60,000 nucleotides of DNA from Symsagittifera roscoffensis (Eukaryota > Xenacoelomorpha > Acoela > Convolutidae): assembly GCF_963678635.1 (NCBI RefSeq), contig NC_087065.1:23891254-23951253 (forward strand), read 5' to 3'. A program made the position numbers and the translations under genes. Shown here piece by piece: positions 1 through 11,778 of this stretch. The notes below the pieces were generated by a model. That model ran no database searches and was not told the origin of the DNA. It saw only the letters and a list, made by a program, of their open reading frames with translations. Every line of letters begins with the position of its first letter. The stretch's first letter is position 1.

Positions 1-845
1 AAAATCTATTTCGTAAAAGGTGTTTGAACTTATATATTGAATGAATGACGGAAAATTCTTCTTATGAATGAATGAGTCAAATTTTTGCTGCCACAAGGCT
101 AACAGGTTCAGAGTGATAATAGAGCTCAGCGTTTAAGAAAGATGAAATCGATTCACCTTAAAGCTAAACATCACTTGTTTATTTTTCCTCCAAATTTTTG
201 CGTTTAAAGATTCATTTCAGTCTGGACCGAATAAACTGAAACAGCTGTTAGCGAACTGATTCGCCCTATGACATAACTTGAAACAAATTGATTGCTTTTT
301 AAACTTAAACTTTTTGCGAACCGATCCCACCTATTAAAAACATCAATTATTTCGAAACTTTGAATGTTGAGTAGTTTGCCTATACAAACTTCCAAGTTTT
401 TCTTTAATCTGAGTTAGCTTGCTTAGAAAGGTTTGAATTTTGATTCAATCTACGAATTAACTTTTAAGTAATTCAAAGTTTCATAGCTTGAATGGCGTGC
501 TCGGAAAAACTTAAACTTTTGATAAGCTGTTACAGTCTATAAAATAATTTGACATAATTCATTAGTATACTAGCTTGCTCTGAAAGTTTTAAGCCTCTCG
601 CGAACTGATTTGGTCCATAAAGTAACTTAAATTTTTCATTTTTTTAAGCTTGAGTAGCTTGCTTAGAAAAACTTTGACTTTGCGCGAACCGATTCCGTCT
701 GGTAAAAACTTGAAAATTTTCAAAATTTTGATGGCTGAGTAGCGTGCTTACACAAGCTTCAAAGTTTTTCTTTAATCTGAGTTAGCCTGCTTAGAATGGT
801 TTAAATGTTTCGCAAACCGATTCAATCTACGAATTGACTTAAAGT
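1..845. repeat. Left copy of ~870-bp direct repeat made of degenerate ~80-bp units
   Basis: From position 5 this matches 10711-11570 almost base for base, and it resumes at 5929-5943 after the retroelement that splits it. Inside, a motif like GCGAACYGATTC followed by a TAACTTGAA-like block recurs near 250, 316, 436, 520, 600, 684 and 813, so the unit is itself a degenerate tandem array with spacing of about 66-129 bp. No coding potential is seen; the short minus-strand ORF at 204-395 is repeated identically at 10924-11115 and is only part of the repeat. The left end may lie outside the window. Confidence 0.85.
841..845. repeat. Left target-site duplication AAAGT
   Basis: AAAGT directly precedes the left LTR and recurs directly after the right LTR at 5924-5928. 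Removing the element and one AAAGT restores a sequence matching the uninterrupted paralogous copy near 11560-11580, apart from one or two substitutions. Confidence 0.85.
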
Positions 846-951
846 TACTGGACTATGTTCTGATTGTGTTTATAATAGTTTCCTATTTCAGATAACATTG
901 TTTTAATCGATTGTTTTAATTGAATATTGGAACAAAGACTGTTGTCATTTA
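846..951 (+). repeat. Left (5') LTR, 106 bp
   Basis: Starts TACTGGACTATG and ends GTTGTCATTTA. It appears identical to 5818-5923, which suggests the insertion is recent. The LTR is unusually short. Confidence 0.9.
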
Positions 952-980
952 TGTTATCTACCTAATTGGAGTATCCAACA

Positions 981-3860
981 ATGAACGTGATTGAATGCCC
1001 AGCACCCGAGTGCCCAACCACATGGGACGCCACACTCGCTTCAGATGTACTCTCCAACCTCATCCAATTGCACGCACGAACTGCCCACCCAGCTGATGCA
1101 GGCACAACATCCACATCGAAGCTAGAGAAGGTGAAGCGGCCTACTATCGACTCCGGGGGAACCAATGAGGACTGGCAGTATTTCAATCAGCGGTGGTCGG
1201 AGTACAAATCCGCAACACGATTATCCGGCCCTGACGTCATCTATCAACTACTCGAGTGCTGCGAAGAGTCTCTCAGGAAGGACCTCACACGCACGTATGG
1301 TACGCTCAATAGCAGCACCGAACAGGTAGTTTTAAACTCTATCAAGTCACTTGCCGTTCGTGCAGAGAACATACTGGTGGCAAGAGTTCAACTCGGTCAG
1401 ATCAGACTAGACAGAGATGAACCAGTGAGCGCCTTCGCTGCCCGTCTACGAGGTCAAGCAAGCGTGTGTGCTTTCACGGTTGAGTGTGGTTGCAACCCGC
1501 CCGCAGTGGTAAGTTACTCTGACTACATGGTTCGAGATGCGCTCATCAGAGGCATAGAAGACGAAGAAATACGGCTAGACATTCTCGGTCAAGCAAAGCA
1601 AGACCTTACTCTGGACGAGGCCCTGCAATTTATTGAGGCCAGGGAGAGTGGTAAGAGATCAGACCTTCAGCTGAACGGATCGTCTGTGCAGGCCGCGTTA
1701 TCAACTTACAAACGAAAAGACAAGCTTCGAGTTACCACTCCACGGAGTGGTGCCACATGCGGTTATTGCGGGCAACCTGGTCACAGTCAGAACAGACAGG
1801 ACCGAATCAACAAATGTCCGGCATATGGTAAGCAGTGCGGCAACTGCGGAAAATATCATCACCTCACGGAAGTCTGTCGACAAACAACTCAACGCTCAAC
1901 CGCAGCACCCGTCGACAATTCTGGAATGCTGGGAGTTCTCGACGCCGTCCACGGCATGAGCACATCAGGTAAAATCAGTCATCTTGTTCTGGATCATCAT
2001 ATCTACGACGAGAAACGTAAGTCATCACACCCTCAACCGGTAATCGACGTCAGAGTAGTGGTGCATCCCGACGATTCTGCAGCACTCGGTTTCTCGGACA
2101 GGAATCACAAAGTCAAGCATTGTGAGATGCAAGCTCTTGCAGACACTGGTTGTCAATCTTGTCTTGCCGGTACGAACATCCTCCGCCTCCTAGGCTTGCA
2201 GCAATCTGATATCATTCCTGTGACAATGCAGATGTCGGCCGCCACAAACCAAGGTATCAAAATCTCCGGTGCCATTGTCGCGCGAGTTGGTGGAAAATTA
2301 GCAGCCGGCAGTGCCGAAACTCGTCAGATCATATACCTGACCGATGACACTAAAAGACTGTTCTTGTCTAAACAGGCATGCATTGCCCTTGGGCTTATAT
2401 CTAAGAACTTTCCTACAGTAGGTGAAACCCACTCCTCGGTATGTCAAGTGACCAGTGAACGTGCATGCCAATGCCAAACGCGCAAACCACCGCCACCGGT
2501 CCCTTCTGAGATCCTATTTGCTCCAGTTGCAGCGAACCGGCAAAAACTAGAAACCCGGCTGAAAGACAGGTATAGTAGTAGTACATTTAACGTGTGCACC
2601 CATCAACTTCTTCCAACCATGTCTGGTCCACCCCTACGCCTTCACGTCAACCCGGAAGCGACTCCATCGTGCGTCCACACACCAATACCAGTTCCACTAC
2701 ACTGGCAGGATCAAGTGAAAGCAGCGCTCGACGAAGATGTCCGTCTGGGAGTAATTGAACCAGTTGCCGTTGGTGAACCAACAAGGTGGTGTCACAGGAT
2801 GGTGATATGTGCCAAAAAATCTGGAAAGCCCAGACGAACCGTTGACTTGCAACCACTGAATCAGCACGCCTCTCGCGAAACGCATCATACGCAGTCGCCT
2901 TTCCATCAGGCGCGATCGGTTCCACGCAACACTCTCAAAACGGTTTTCGATGCCTGGAATGGATATCACAGCATCTCCCTTCACGAAGATGATCGTCACT
3001 ACACCACTTTCATCACACCGTGGGGAAGGTATCGGTACTGTGTTGCACCTCAGGGGTACATCGCATCAGGAGACGGCTATACACGCAGGTTTGATGAAAT
3101 TGTTTCACAGGTACCTAACAAGACAAAATTCATTGATGATACTTTATTGTGGTCGAGTGACATCGCAGAGGCATTTTCACAAGCCGCAGAATGGCCTCAC
3201 CTATGTGGCAGCAATGGCATTGTTCTAAACCCTTCAAAGTTTGTTTTTGCGAAAGAAACTGTCGATTTTGCAGGATTTGAGATCAGCAATAGCACCGTTG
3301 GTCCATGTGCCCAATACTTAGAAGCCATTGAAAGTTTTCCATCGCCCAAGAACATCACGGACATCCGAAGCTGGTTCGGTCTTGTTAATCAAATCTCGTA
3401 TTCCTTCGCTGCAGCGCCTCAAATGAGTCCGTTTCGGAACCTTTTAAAACCTGGTACACCGTTCCAATGGACAGATCATCTTGAGCATGCGTTCCAAGCG
3501 TCTAAGAATGTCATTATCAACGAGATTCGCTCAGGTGTGGAAATTTTCGATAAGGGGAGACCTACTTGTCTTGCGACTGACTGGAGCAAGTCTGGAATTG
3601 GTTTTTGGCTAACGCAAAAACATTGTGACTGCCAGCCCATCAAACCCTTATGTTGCGCAAGCGGATGGCGTGTGACCCCCGTTGGCAGCCGGTTCACGAG
3701 CAGTGCAGAGTCAAGATATGCTCCAATCGAAGGTGAAGCGCTAGCCGTGGTCGACGCACTCGAAAAATCGCGTCACTTCGTCCTTGGTTGCGATAACTTA
3801 ATTATCGCTGTGGATCACAAACCTCTCGTCAAGGTGTTCGGGGACAGATACATGATATAG
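981..3860 (+). CDS. Retrotransposon Gag-protease-RT-RNase H polyprotein (first part of a frameshifted gag-pol)
   Basis: The frame is open from a TTG at 966, but the first ATG is at 981 and is the likely start. Residues below count from that ATG. A C2H2-like finger (C6, C11, H31, H36) lies at the N-terminus. Two zinc knuckles start near residues 260 and 286; the second is a regular C-x2-C-x4-H-x4-C. The retropepsin active site D-T-G is at 388-390. The reverse transcriptase carries the F-I-D-D box at 717-720, and RNase H begins with T-D-W-S (Asp codon at 3579). The frame stops at TAG 3858-3860, inside the C-terminal part of RNase H. The remainder of RNase H and the integrase continue in another frame from about 3854. 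Gag and pol share a frame, with no gag stop. The family resembles the widespread metazoan elements often annotated as K02A2.6-like. Confidence 0.9.
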   Translation: MNVIECPAPECPTTWDATLASDVLSNLIQLHARTAHPADAGTTSTSKLEKVKRPTIDSGGTNEDWQYFNQRWSEYKSATRLSGPDVIYQLLECCEESLRKDLTRTYGTLNSSTEQVVLNSIKSLAVRAENILVARVQLGQIRLDRDEPVSAFAARLRGQASVCAFTVECGCNPPAVVSYSDYMVRDALIRGIEDEEIRLDILGQAKQDLTLDEALQFIEARESGKRSDLQLNGSSVQAALSTYKRKDKLRVTTPRSGATCGYCGQPGHSQNRQDRINKCPAYGKQCGNCGKYHHLTEVCRQTTQRSTAAPVDNSGMLGVLDAVHGMSTSGKISHLVLDHHIYDEKRKSSHPQPVIDVRVVVHPDDSAALGFSDRNHKVKHCEMQALADTGCQSCLAGTNILRLLGLQQSDIIPVTMQMSAATNQGIKISGAIVARVGGKLAAGSAETRQIIYLTDDTKRLFLSKQACIALGLISKNFPTVGETHSSVCQVTSERACQCQTRKPPPPVPSEILFAPVAANRQKLETRLKDRYSSSTFNVCTHQLLPTMSGPPLRLHVNPEATPSCVHTPIPVPLHWQDQVKAALDEDVRLGVIEPVAVGEPTRWCHRMVICAKKSGKPRRTVDLQPLNQHASRETHHTQSPFHQARSVPRNTLKTVFDAWNGYHSISLHEDDRHYTTFITPWGRYRYCVAPQGYIASGDGYTRRFDEIVSQVPNKTKFIDDTLLWSSDIAEAFSQAAEWPHLCGSNGIVLNPSKFVFAKETVDFAGFEISNSTVGPCAQYLEAIESFPSPKNITDIRSWFGLVNQISYSFAAAPQMSPFRNLLKPGTPFQWTDHLEHAFQASKNVIINEIRSGVEIFDKGRPTCLATDWSKSGIGFWLTQKHCDCQPIKPLCCASGWRVTPVGSRFTSSAESRYAPIEGEALAVVDALEKSRHFVLGCDNLIIAVDHKPLVKVFGDRYMI

Positions 3861-5701
3861 AGAACCCACGCCTTCGAAACCTCAAAGAGAAGACACTGCG
3901 GTTCCGATTTCGTATAGTCCACGTTCCTGGAGCTAGAAACGCAGCTGCTGACAGTGTTTCACGTAATCCTGTGGGGGTTTCCGAAGAAATGCAATTGCCT
4001 GACGACCAACCCACTGAGTCAATCGGCGCACCAGAAACTATGTGTCTGGCTTCTATTCGTGTACACGACAATAAAGAAACCCAGATTTGCTCTTCCCTTG
4101 ATAACAAAAGCAGAGATGTCCTTAGTAAGATAACCGGGGAATCTGTGCGTCTTAGCACAGCTAGCGACTCATCGTGTCAACTCCTTCTGCAACATATTGA
4201 AGCGGGTTTCGCGAAATCGCGACAACGGGTGCCAACTGCCATACAAGGATTCTTTCAATACCGTGAACATCTTTCTACCTACGACGGAGTTATCCTTTAT
4301 AAAGATCGTGTGGTAATACCGCCATCGCTTCGGCAGAAAGCACTCGCCGTCTTGCATTCCGCGCACCAAGGTGTTTCCCAGATGTTATCAAGAGCTGAGT
4401 CCTCCGTCTTCTGGCCTGGATTGGTTCCGGCAATTACAGCGTGGAGAGAGAGATGCGCCACGTGCAATAGAAATGCGCCATCCCAACCGAGCCAACCGCC
4501 AACGCCACCCTTCCAACCGCTGTACCCCTTTCAATGTGTAGTCGCGGATTACTTCCGATACGGTGGGCAACGTTACCTTGTAGTCGTAGACCGATACAGT
4601 AATTGGCCTGTGGTAGAGCGTTCCAACGATGGTTTTAAAGGATTAATTACTTGTTTGAGGCAGCTTTTTGTGACATTCGGTATAAGCCACGAGCTGTCGT
4701 CAGACGGAGGAATGGAATTCATGTCACATGAAACTCAAACATTCCTCAAAAGTTGGGGCGTTTCGCACCGCGTTTCGTCCGTGGCTTTCCCGCACAGCAA
4801 CTCGCGTGCAGAAATTGGCGTGAAAACTATTAAACGACTCATAGCTGATAATACCGATAGGAACGGATGCCTGGACACTGACAACTTCCATCGAGCTATG
4901 CTTCAGTATCGCAATACGCCAGATCGAACCACGCAGTTATCTCCCTCGATGTGCGTTTTTGGCAGGCCAATTCGGGATCTCCTTCCCATTCACCCTGGTA
5001 AGTACCATCCACACAAAATTTGGCAAGAAACCTTGGCTGCCCGTGAAGATGCTCTTCGTATCCGCCATGCACGGATTTCAGAACGACTTGAAGAACACAC
5101 CCATCATCTGCCATCGCTACGGGTAGGCGATAATGTCCGGATACAAAACCAAACCGGTCCAAATCCGACCAAATGGGATAAGACAGGTATTGTTATTGAA
5201 GTACGTCAGTTCGACCAGTACATTGTTAGAGTGGATGGTTCAGGTCGTGCAACTCTGCGAAATAGCAAATTTCTGCGTAAGTTCCTTCCAGTTGTTCACA
5301 GAGACCACAGAGGCCTAAGTGAGCACCCTCGACCAACCGATGTCAGTTTGGCACAGGTGCCGCAGGTAAAGCCTTTGACAACTTTGGTCAAACCATCATC
5401 AGTGGTTCAGCCGAGTATACAGAAGAATCCGTTGGACATCTGCGAGCCGTCACTGCAACCTGATCGTCCAGATCTCTTCGAACAACAAAACCCAACGGCA
5501 CGTGTTTTGCCTTTGGAGCATGTGAGTCAGAAAGAGTCGTCGGACGCAACCACTACACTGTTGTCCACACAAGGTAAGGTTCCCCGTGCTCTCAAGTGCC
5601 TGGAGCCTCACAATAAACCGGGACTGGTTGAGGAAGTGATTGAAAACAGCACAGGTAATCGGACAACTCGTCGTCAGTTCAGGACGTCGGAGCGTTGTTA
5701 G
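3854..5701 (+). pseudogene. RNase H C-terminus and integrase, frameshifted continuation of pol
   Basis: The frame from 3854 to the TAG at 5699-5701 stays open and has no proper ATG start; a GTG at 3971 is only an internal codon. It begins with the end of RNase H (D-I-E-N-P-R-L, then [10 protein letters not shown]). An H2C2 zinc-binding region follows, with His codons at 4355 and 4364 and Cys codons at 4454 and 4463. The integrase core has Asp at 4547-4549, Asp at 4703-4705 and Glu at 4811-4813, so D-35-E spacing is kept. A proline- and glutamine-rich tail ends the protein. The whole is intact apart from the single frame change against the upstream ORF. Confidence 0.85.
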
Positions 5702-5817
5702 ACGACATGCTTATCCACGAGTGCTTTTGAGTATCTGCAATGAACTAAGAACAGGAGAACTATTCGAAACATTGCAGTTGAACTATTCAGCCCTTTACGA
5801 AAGGACTTGAGGGGGCA
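5702..5817 (+). other. 3' non-coding segment with polypurine tract
   Basis: No ORF. The segment ends with a purine run (AAGGACTTGAGGGGGCA, 5801-5817) directly before the right LTR, the expected place for the plus-strand primer of an LTR element. Confidence 0.7.
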
Positions 5818-5923
5818 TACTGGACTATGTTCTGATTGTGTTTATAATAGTTTCCTATTTCAGATAACATTGTTTTAATCGATTGTTTTAATTGAATATT
5901 GGAACAAAGACTGTTGTCATTTA
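5818..5923 (+). repeat. Right (3') LTR, 106 bp
   Basis: Same sequence as 846-951 with no difference seen. Followed by the AAAGT target duplication at 5924-5928. Confidence 0.9.
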
Positions 5924-5928
5924 AAAGT

Positions 5929-7934
5929 AATTCTAAGTTTCATGCCTACACCCCTAAAATATTGAAGCTTACTTTCACTAATGATGATCGAAGACTTTGA
6001 TGATTCTTTTTGAATTGGAGAAAGTTGAGTTTTCTCACGTCAGTTAATTGCTTAGTCATCTCTTTAAAGAGCTCATATAGATGTAACTCGATCACATTAG
6101 CAGAATTATTGTCAGCCGTCAGTTCATAAATGCTTTCACATTAACCTTAAAAAAATGAATCTGATAATTCTGTTTTGCATTTTGACAATTGAACTCAATT
6201 TACTTTCATAAGTACACCCATACACTAAAACACCGCATTGAATGACGGGTTTTTTGAAAGAATTATATAGTAATTAAAAGATGTTTGCGATGGAAAATAT
6301 TTCGCATTTGATGGTTTTTGGCGCATGAAAAGATTTCTAGAACAGAATAAAACAGATTAATCCACAACAGGTTAAAATGTTTTTCCTTCCTTGCGTGAAA
6401 TACTTAGCAATTTTATGCAAGCTAGAATTTTTGAAATTCCAAACGTTCTGCCATAAGTTCATATTGTGTTGTTATTATGGTATGCTCTGGCAAACTCTTA
6501 CTAGAAGATTTGGCAGAAAAATCGATTAGAGCAAATATTAGATTAGACCCAATTGTGACGTCCCTGAATAATAGTTAAAACTGCCCTTCATATTTTGATT
6601 GTATCCATTTTAACTTAAACTAACTTAAAAGTGACCTATTTCATGACTGGAATTGTGATTCAACCAATTCTGCAGAACAAACTATTCATTAGAAAATTTA
6701 ATTCTGAGCTAAAACCAGTTGTCGCTTCCTCGTCTATTATTTAGCAGTAACTGGATATCCAGATTTTTCGTTAAAGTTATAGATGGTTCACACAGACTTT
6801 AATTGACTATAGTTAAACTGCAAATTACATAAAATTTGGTTTTCCAACTTCAAGGGACAAATATTTTTTTGCATATATGAGTTCTTGAATAGATCACCAA
6901 GCAATTAAAATAGACTATTTTCACCGATCATTTAAATCATTTTTTAAATTTTTTTTAAAAGTAAAAGCCGCCAGACTAGAAATCTCAAGAAGGGTCTTGT
7001 GACGTCTTTGAAATGTCGTTAGCTTATAACTCACTTGGTTAGGTGCTGTTGAGTGTCATGATAGTTAAATTGGTAAAGTTAAAGAACATGAAATCTCAAT
7101 AGATGAAGTCCAAGTTATCTCAAAAGATAATTACTATGAAAATAATTGCTTGCTCATTTTTGGAGAACTGAATTTAAATTTAAGAGCTCAGCTCAAAGAA
7201 ATAGAATTGGGTGCTCAAATTTTTTTTCAAGAGATCAGCTAAAGAATAAGGTTGAGAATCTGACCCAAACATCCGTCTGTAGAAGAATCGCCTTGCCGCT
7301 AACAGGGAACATTTGAGTTTATCTGTAAAACATTTGAATGATAATGACCAAACAGGGTCTATTATTTAGTGAAAAATTATGGAAGATGTAACTAATCCGA
7401 ATCGAAAAGGTTTAAGATTGAAGATCGCACAGTGAGTGTTGACAACACACGACGAGAACCAGGCTCGTTAAAGCAAAGATCAAGGCAGTATCTGACTCTC
7501 ATACAGTGCCGCAGCAAAAAGGAATTGTTGAGAACAACTTTGAGGGACGAGTCGACGGGAAAACTGCTTTGTTCTTATGCTGATCAGATGATAGATGTCA
7601 TTTCAATTTAACAGGAAATTGAACTCAAAAACAGTTAAATCAGAATTTTCGTGCTCTTAATTCTTTTATTTTTTTGGCTAGTGCTCCTTTTACTACAGTG
7701 ATTTCAGTAGTCTGAAGCTACTCAAATAAACTGACTAGAGCTTTTATTCTTAACAAATACTGGCACAAGATTCATAGTTTTGTCTTGAATTTGAACTGAT
7801 TTTTCTCAAAAGTCATTTACCCAAAGAGCTTTCAATTTCTCTACTCTGTTGGTGTCTTTTCCAATTGAAAGCAGCAATTTAATTTAACTGATAGTCATCC
7901 GATTACGCTAAGATGGCACACATTTATATCAGTC
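5929..7934. other. AT-rich non-coding stretch
   Basis: The first 15 bases finish the interrupted repeat. The rest is AT-rich sequence with many stops in all frames. I see no gene, RNA gene or clear repeat. Confidence 0.5.
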
Positions 7935-8217
7935 GAATCTTTCGGAGGAACGTTAAAGGAAGACTTCTCACAGTTCGATCAATTGATTCAAGAGTGCGTC
8001 AGTGTAGCAGGAATCGATCCGACTCCAAGCGAAATTTTTTCAACTTTATTTGCGAGACGACGCGTTGCGGTTTTACCAGCCGGTAGGACTAGTTTCTTGT
8101 GCGAATGTTCCTGCTAGTCTCACAGCACTAAAGGACCGCTTTTGCAATCCTCTTCAACAGGAAGTGCATGTACTCAAAATGGAAAAGTTTCGGCTCGACC
8201 CAAAAACGGATACATAA
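7935..8217 (+). pseudogene. Decayed retrotransposon gag fragment
   Basis: The first part (7935 to about 8036) reads E-S-F-G-G-T-L-K-E-D-F-S-Q-F-D-Q and onwards. After a frame change in the T-run near 8036-8040 it continues from 8044 as L-Y-L-R-D-D-A-L-R-F-Y and then L-K-D-R-F-C-N-P-L to a stop at 8217. The pattern of a hydrophobic helix, L-R-x-x-A-L-x-F/W-Y and a later L-x-x-R-F is that of the retrotransposon gag (capsid-like) domain. It is short, frameshifted and has no neighbouring pol that I can recognise. It lies between the two ~870-bp direct repeats and may be the remnant of an older element bounded by them. Confidence 0.55.
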
Positions 8218-10710
8218 AAACTATCTGGTATATTTTATAGAAACTATCTGGTGTTGTCCTAGGCAACTGTCCCTGACAGGGAAAACCTGCACCGAAGCAG
8301 AAATTAGTGCAGCTGTAGTGTTTTGGCGTGATTTTTCTGAATTAGCAAATAACAGCTCTTATCACAGCTGAAGAGGATCAACTTTGTTTTTGACTTAACT
8401 GCAGAGGGCGTTGTTTAGTGCTACATCTATACAGGCATTGATTTTTGTCAGCAAGAATCTTTTTTTTTGGTTTTATTTTCTCTAAAGCAAAGCAAAACAT
8501 TCACGATGCTTACTTGGCTTCAATTTTTTTCAAATCTTTCAAACTAAATAGTTTTTTTTTTCAATTTCTATAGTCTTCTTTGTTTTCATGGTTTTAAGTC
8601 AAGCTCCACCGAAGAATGTGCCTGTTATTAGATGATAAAAGAAGTACGCATTGAACTCGATGACAGTCTGCTTTTTTACTCAAGCTTATCTTGATTTTTA
8701 GAATACTCGTGGATGACTGCGACTAATTCCGGTTGTTTAAAGGACACTTGAACACCTTGTTGTTCTGTTGTTTGTCCTCGTTTTATAGGTAAAATTTTTT
8801 TCGAGTTATTTGTTAAGCTTCTGTTAAACTGTCTATTCCTTGTCGATGTAACTTGGGTTTAAAACTTTAAAAAAGCGGTTTTGAAATTGTCTGCAGTGTT
8901 TTGGGTTTATTGTGACCTGAAAGGCTGTTCCGTGCATTCAACCAGCAATTCATTAAAAAGGCGGCTTGCTAATTATTATAAGAGTAACTTCAATTTAATA
9001 ATTTGGTTGCACTCGCTGCATCTGTCTTGAGTTGCAGTCTTTGACCTCTTGTTGTCGCAGAGAATTGTGGCATAGCTTGTTCTTCAGAGGGAGTTATCTT
9101 TTCTCATTCAATGAAGAGTTTTCGTTTAAGGTGTTATGTTGCTTTGTTTTTCTGAGACTTTTCCTGTCGCTGTTGAAAGTGTTAAAAATCTGCTACTACG
9201 TCACTTTGTAACATGACGAATTTAGTCATAATGACATGTAGAGTATTATCGAATTAGATAATAATGAAGGTGGAGTGGTAGTAGGAAAAGAGCTCAAACC
9301 GAGGACATGAAACCCGGACATTTTTTTGCGAAAAGAGGGTGCTCTTTCCTTTGACGGAGTGGCCAGGGATGGGCATCAATCATGTTGTTGAATCATATGA
9401 GAAAAGAAAAGAGCTCGGTGTCGTGATCTGTTTCAATTTTAATTTATCTGCATTTACTCAGTTGCTTTCAGTTTCTCATGTTTTTTATTGTATGTTTTGA
9501 CATGAATCTCCCTTGCAGCTTTCCGGACAAGTTAGGTTGCGTCTAATAGTAGTAATTAAAGCAAGCATCTATCGATTAGATCTTGAGATTTTTGCTAGCT
9601 GTATGAATAAAATTTTTACCGCATTTTGTTAAATATCGTTAGAGGTAAAAAAAAAATAGGTAATCGAACTAATGGATCAATTCGAAGAGCGGAAAAGGGT
9701 TTTTCAGCTCAAGAAAGATGAGTTGGATCCGTAACATAAATTACTCCACGAAGAAATAATGCTGATGAAAGAGTACCTTGACAGAAAAACTAAAACTGCT
9801 GCAGACTTAATTTTGAATAAATGCACATAGGTTAAATTTGAATCATCTAAGGCTGGAAAATTTTTTGGAAGAATCTCTAACTGTAAAACGAAGCGACTAC
9901 AATGAAATTGACGCGAATCAGTTTTGAATGAGCGAGAGCTGTTGTGTTCTGAATGAGCGAGAGCTTGCAAAATTTGGATGCTTCTCTTGCCAGGAAAATA
10001 TAAAGTATGCAGACAAATTACAATGGAACAATGAGGAAGCGTGCTAGCTTTACAGGAAATTCTTTCTATGTAGAACCATTTTTTTAGGACGAGGGCAAAA
10101 AAGGTGAGGTAGTTGGCAATTTTGTTGACGATTCCATCGGTTGTCTGAAATTTCCCACGTTCAAGCGAATGAAGATTTGAAAATGTTCTGAGAAAAGAGT
10201 GAAATTAACCCGAGAAATCAGGCTGCAAATTGAACAAAAGTTGTTATGCAGATTTTATGGAATTTAACGCAAAAGATGATTGCATGTTCGAAGACAAATC
10301 TGCAATCAATGTTAAATGCAATCAATGTGTGGTGACGTGCACTTCATCCAAAGTGTGTTTACTCAGAATTAGTTTTTTCATTGTAACTACTGAAACTGTA
10401 TTTGAGCACGATTGAAAAGTAAGGAGAATGTGGTTTCCACATCAGTACTTCAACGGCAAGGCTACAAGGCAGCTCGTATTATTAGTCGAATGGACTTGGG
10501 ACGGTTTGGATGGCTGGTTTTTGGGTTGGAAATGCAAAAAAAAATCTTTTGAAGAGGACTAAAAACAAATTGTCAGAGAAACCAAAAGAGCGTTTCATAG
10601 TTTGCTATTTGGTATCACTAATGATAACTGGATCTAAAGAGTCAGTTTTCTGCACTTACAGTCTTGGTTTTCAGATATGGCATTCTTTGTCAAGATATAA
10701 ATGAGAAAGT
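8218..10710. other. Non-coding stretch, possible further retroelement debris
   Basis: No gene is recognisable. A 16-base motif TGAATGAGCGAGAGCT is repeated at about 9925 and 9950. Short open stretches near 9965-10060 and 10230-10700 are Cys- or Lys-rich but have no clear domain. Confidence 0.4.
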
Positions 10711-11581
10711 TCTATTTCGTAAAAGGTGTTTAAACGTATATATTGAATGAATGACGGAAAATTCTTCTTTTGAATGAATGACGGAAAATTTAATGCCAAA
10801 TTTTTGCTGTCACAGGTCTAACAGGTTCAGAGCGATAATAGAGCTCAGCATTTAAGAAAGATCAAATCGATTCACCTTCAAAGCTAGACATCAATTGTTT
10901 ATTTTTCCCCCAAATTTTTGCGTTTAAAGATTCATTTCAGTCTGGACCGAATAAACTGAAACAGCTGTTAGCGAACTGATTCGCCCTATGACATAACTTG
11001 AAACAAATTGATTGCTTTTTAAACTTAAACTTTTTGCGAACCGATCCCACCTATTAAAAACATCAATTATTTCGAAACTTTGAATGTTGAGTAGTTTGCC
11101 TATACAAACTTCCAAGTTTTTCTTTAATCTGAGTTAGCTTGCTTAGAAAGGTTTGAATTTTGATTCAATCTACGAATTAACTTTTAAGTAATTCAAAGTT
11201 TCATAGCTTGAATGGCGTGCTCGGAAAAACTTAAACTTTTGATAAGCTGTTTCAGTCTATAAATTAATTTGACATAATTCATTAGTTTACTAGCTTGCTC
11301 TGAAAAGTTTAAGCTTCTCGCGAACTGATTTGGTCTATAAAGTAACTTAAATTTTTCATTTTTGTAAGCTTGAGTAGCTTGCTTAGAAAAACTTTGACTT
11401 TGCGCGAACCGATTCCGTCTGGTAAAAACTTGAAAATTTTCAAAATTTTGATGACTGAGTAGCGTGCTTACACAAACTTCAAAGTTTTTTCTTTAATCTG
11501 AGTTAGCCTGCTTAGAATGGTTTAAATGTTTGGCAAACCGATTCAATCTACGAATTGACTTTAAGTAATTCAAAGTTTCAT
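10711..11581. repeat. Right, uninterrupted copy of the ~870-bp direct repeat
   Basis: Matches 5-845 plus 5929-5943. It is the paralogous empty site for the element at 846-5923, because here GACTTTAAGTAATTC runs without interruption. The same degenerate units continue to about 11770, with further motif copies near 11608, 11669 and 11748. Confidence 0.85.
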
Positions 11582-11778
11582 AGCTTGAATGGCATGCTCG
11601 GAAAAACTTTTGGCAAGTCGTTTCGATCTATGGAATAACTTGACTTATTTCATTAGTTGGGTCGCGACTTGATTTAATGTATGAAATAATAATAAATGTT
11701 TCAAAGTGTCATACCTTGAATATCATGTTCAGGAAAACCTTTTTTTCGCAAACTGTTTTGGTTTCTGAATTTTTTTTT

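Larger units (their letters stand above)
846..5923 (+). mobile_element. Young Ty3/gypsy-like LTR retrotransposon, 5.08 kb
   Basis: Two 106-bp LTRs (846-951 and 5818-5923) look identical over their whole length. They flank one gag-pol reading frame in the order zinc finger, zinc knuckles, protease, reverse transcriptase, RNase H, integrase, which is the Ty3/gypsy domain order. A purine-rich tract with a GAGGGGG run stands just before the right LTR. AAAGT target duplications flank the element. I see no canonical TGG primer-binding site after the left LTR, and no env-like ORF between the pol stop at 5701 and the right LTR. G+C content and codon use are visibly higher than in the flanks, as expected of a recent arrival. 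One frameshift near 3850 interrupts pol. Confidence 0.95.

Noticed and set aside
204-395. 63-codon minus-strand ORF repeated identically at 10924-11115
   Set aside because: Identity reflects the direct repeat only; the frame crosses the degenerate tandem units and has no start context or domain.
846-5923. Endogenous retrovirus with env
   Set aside because: No third ORF, signal peptide or membrane segment between integrase and the right LTR.
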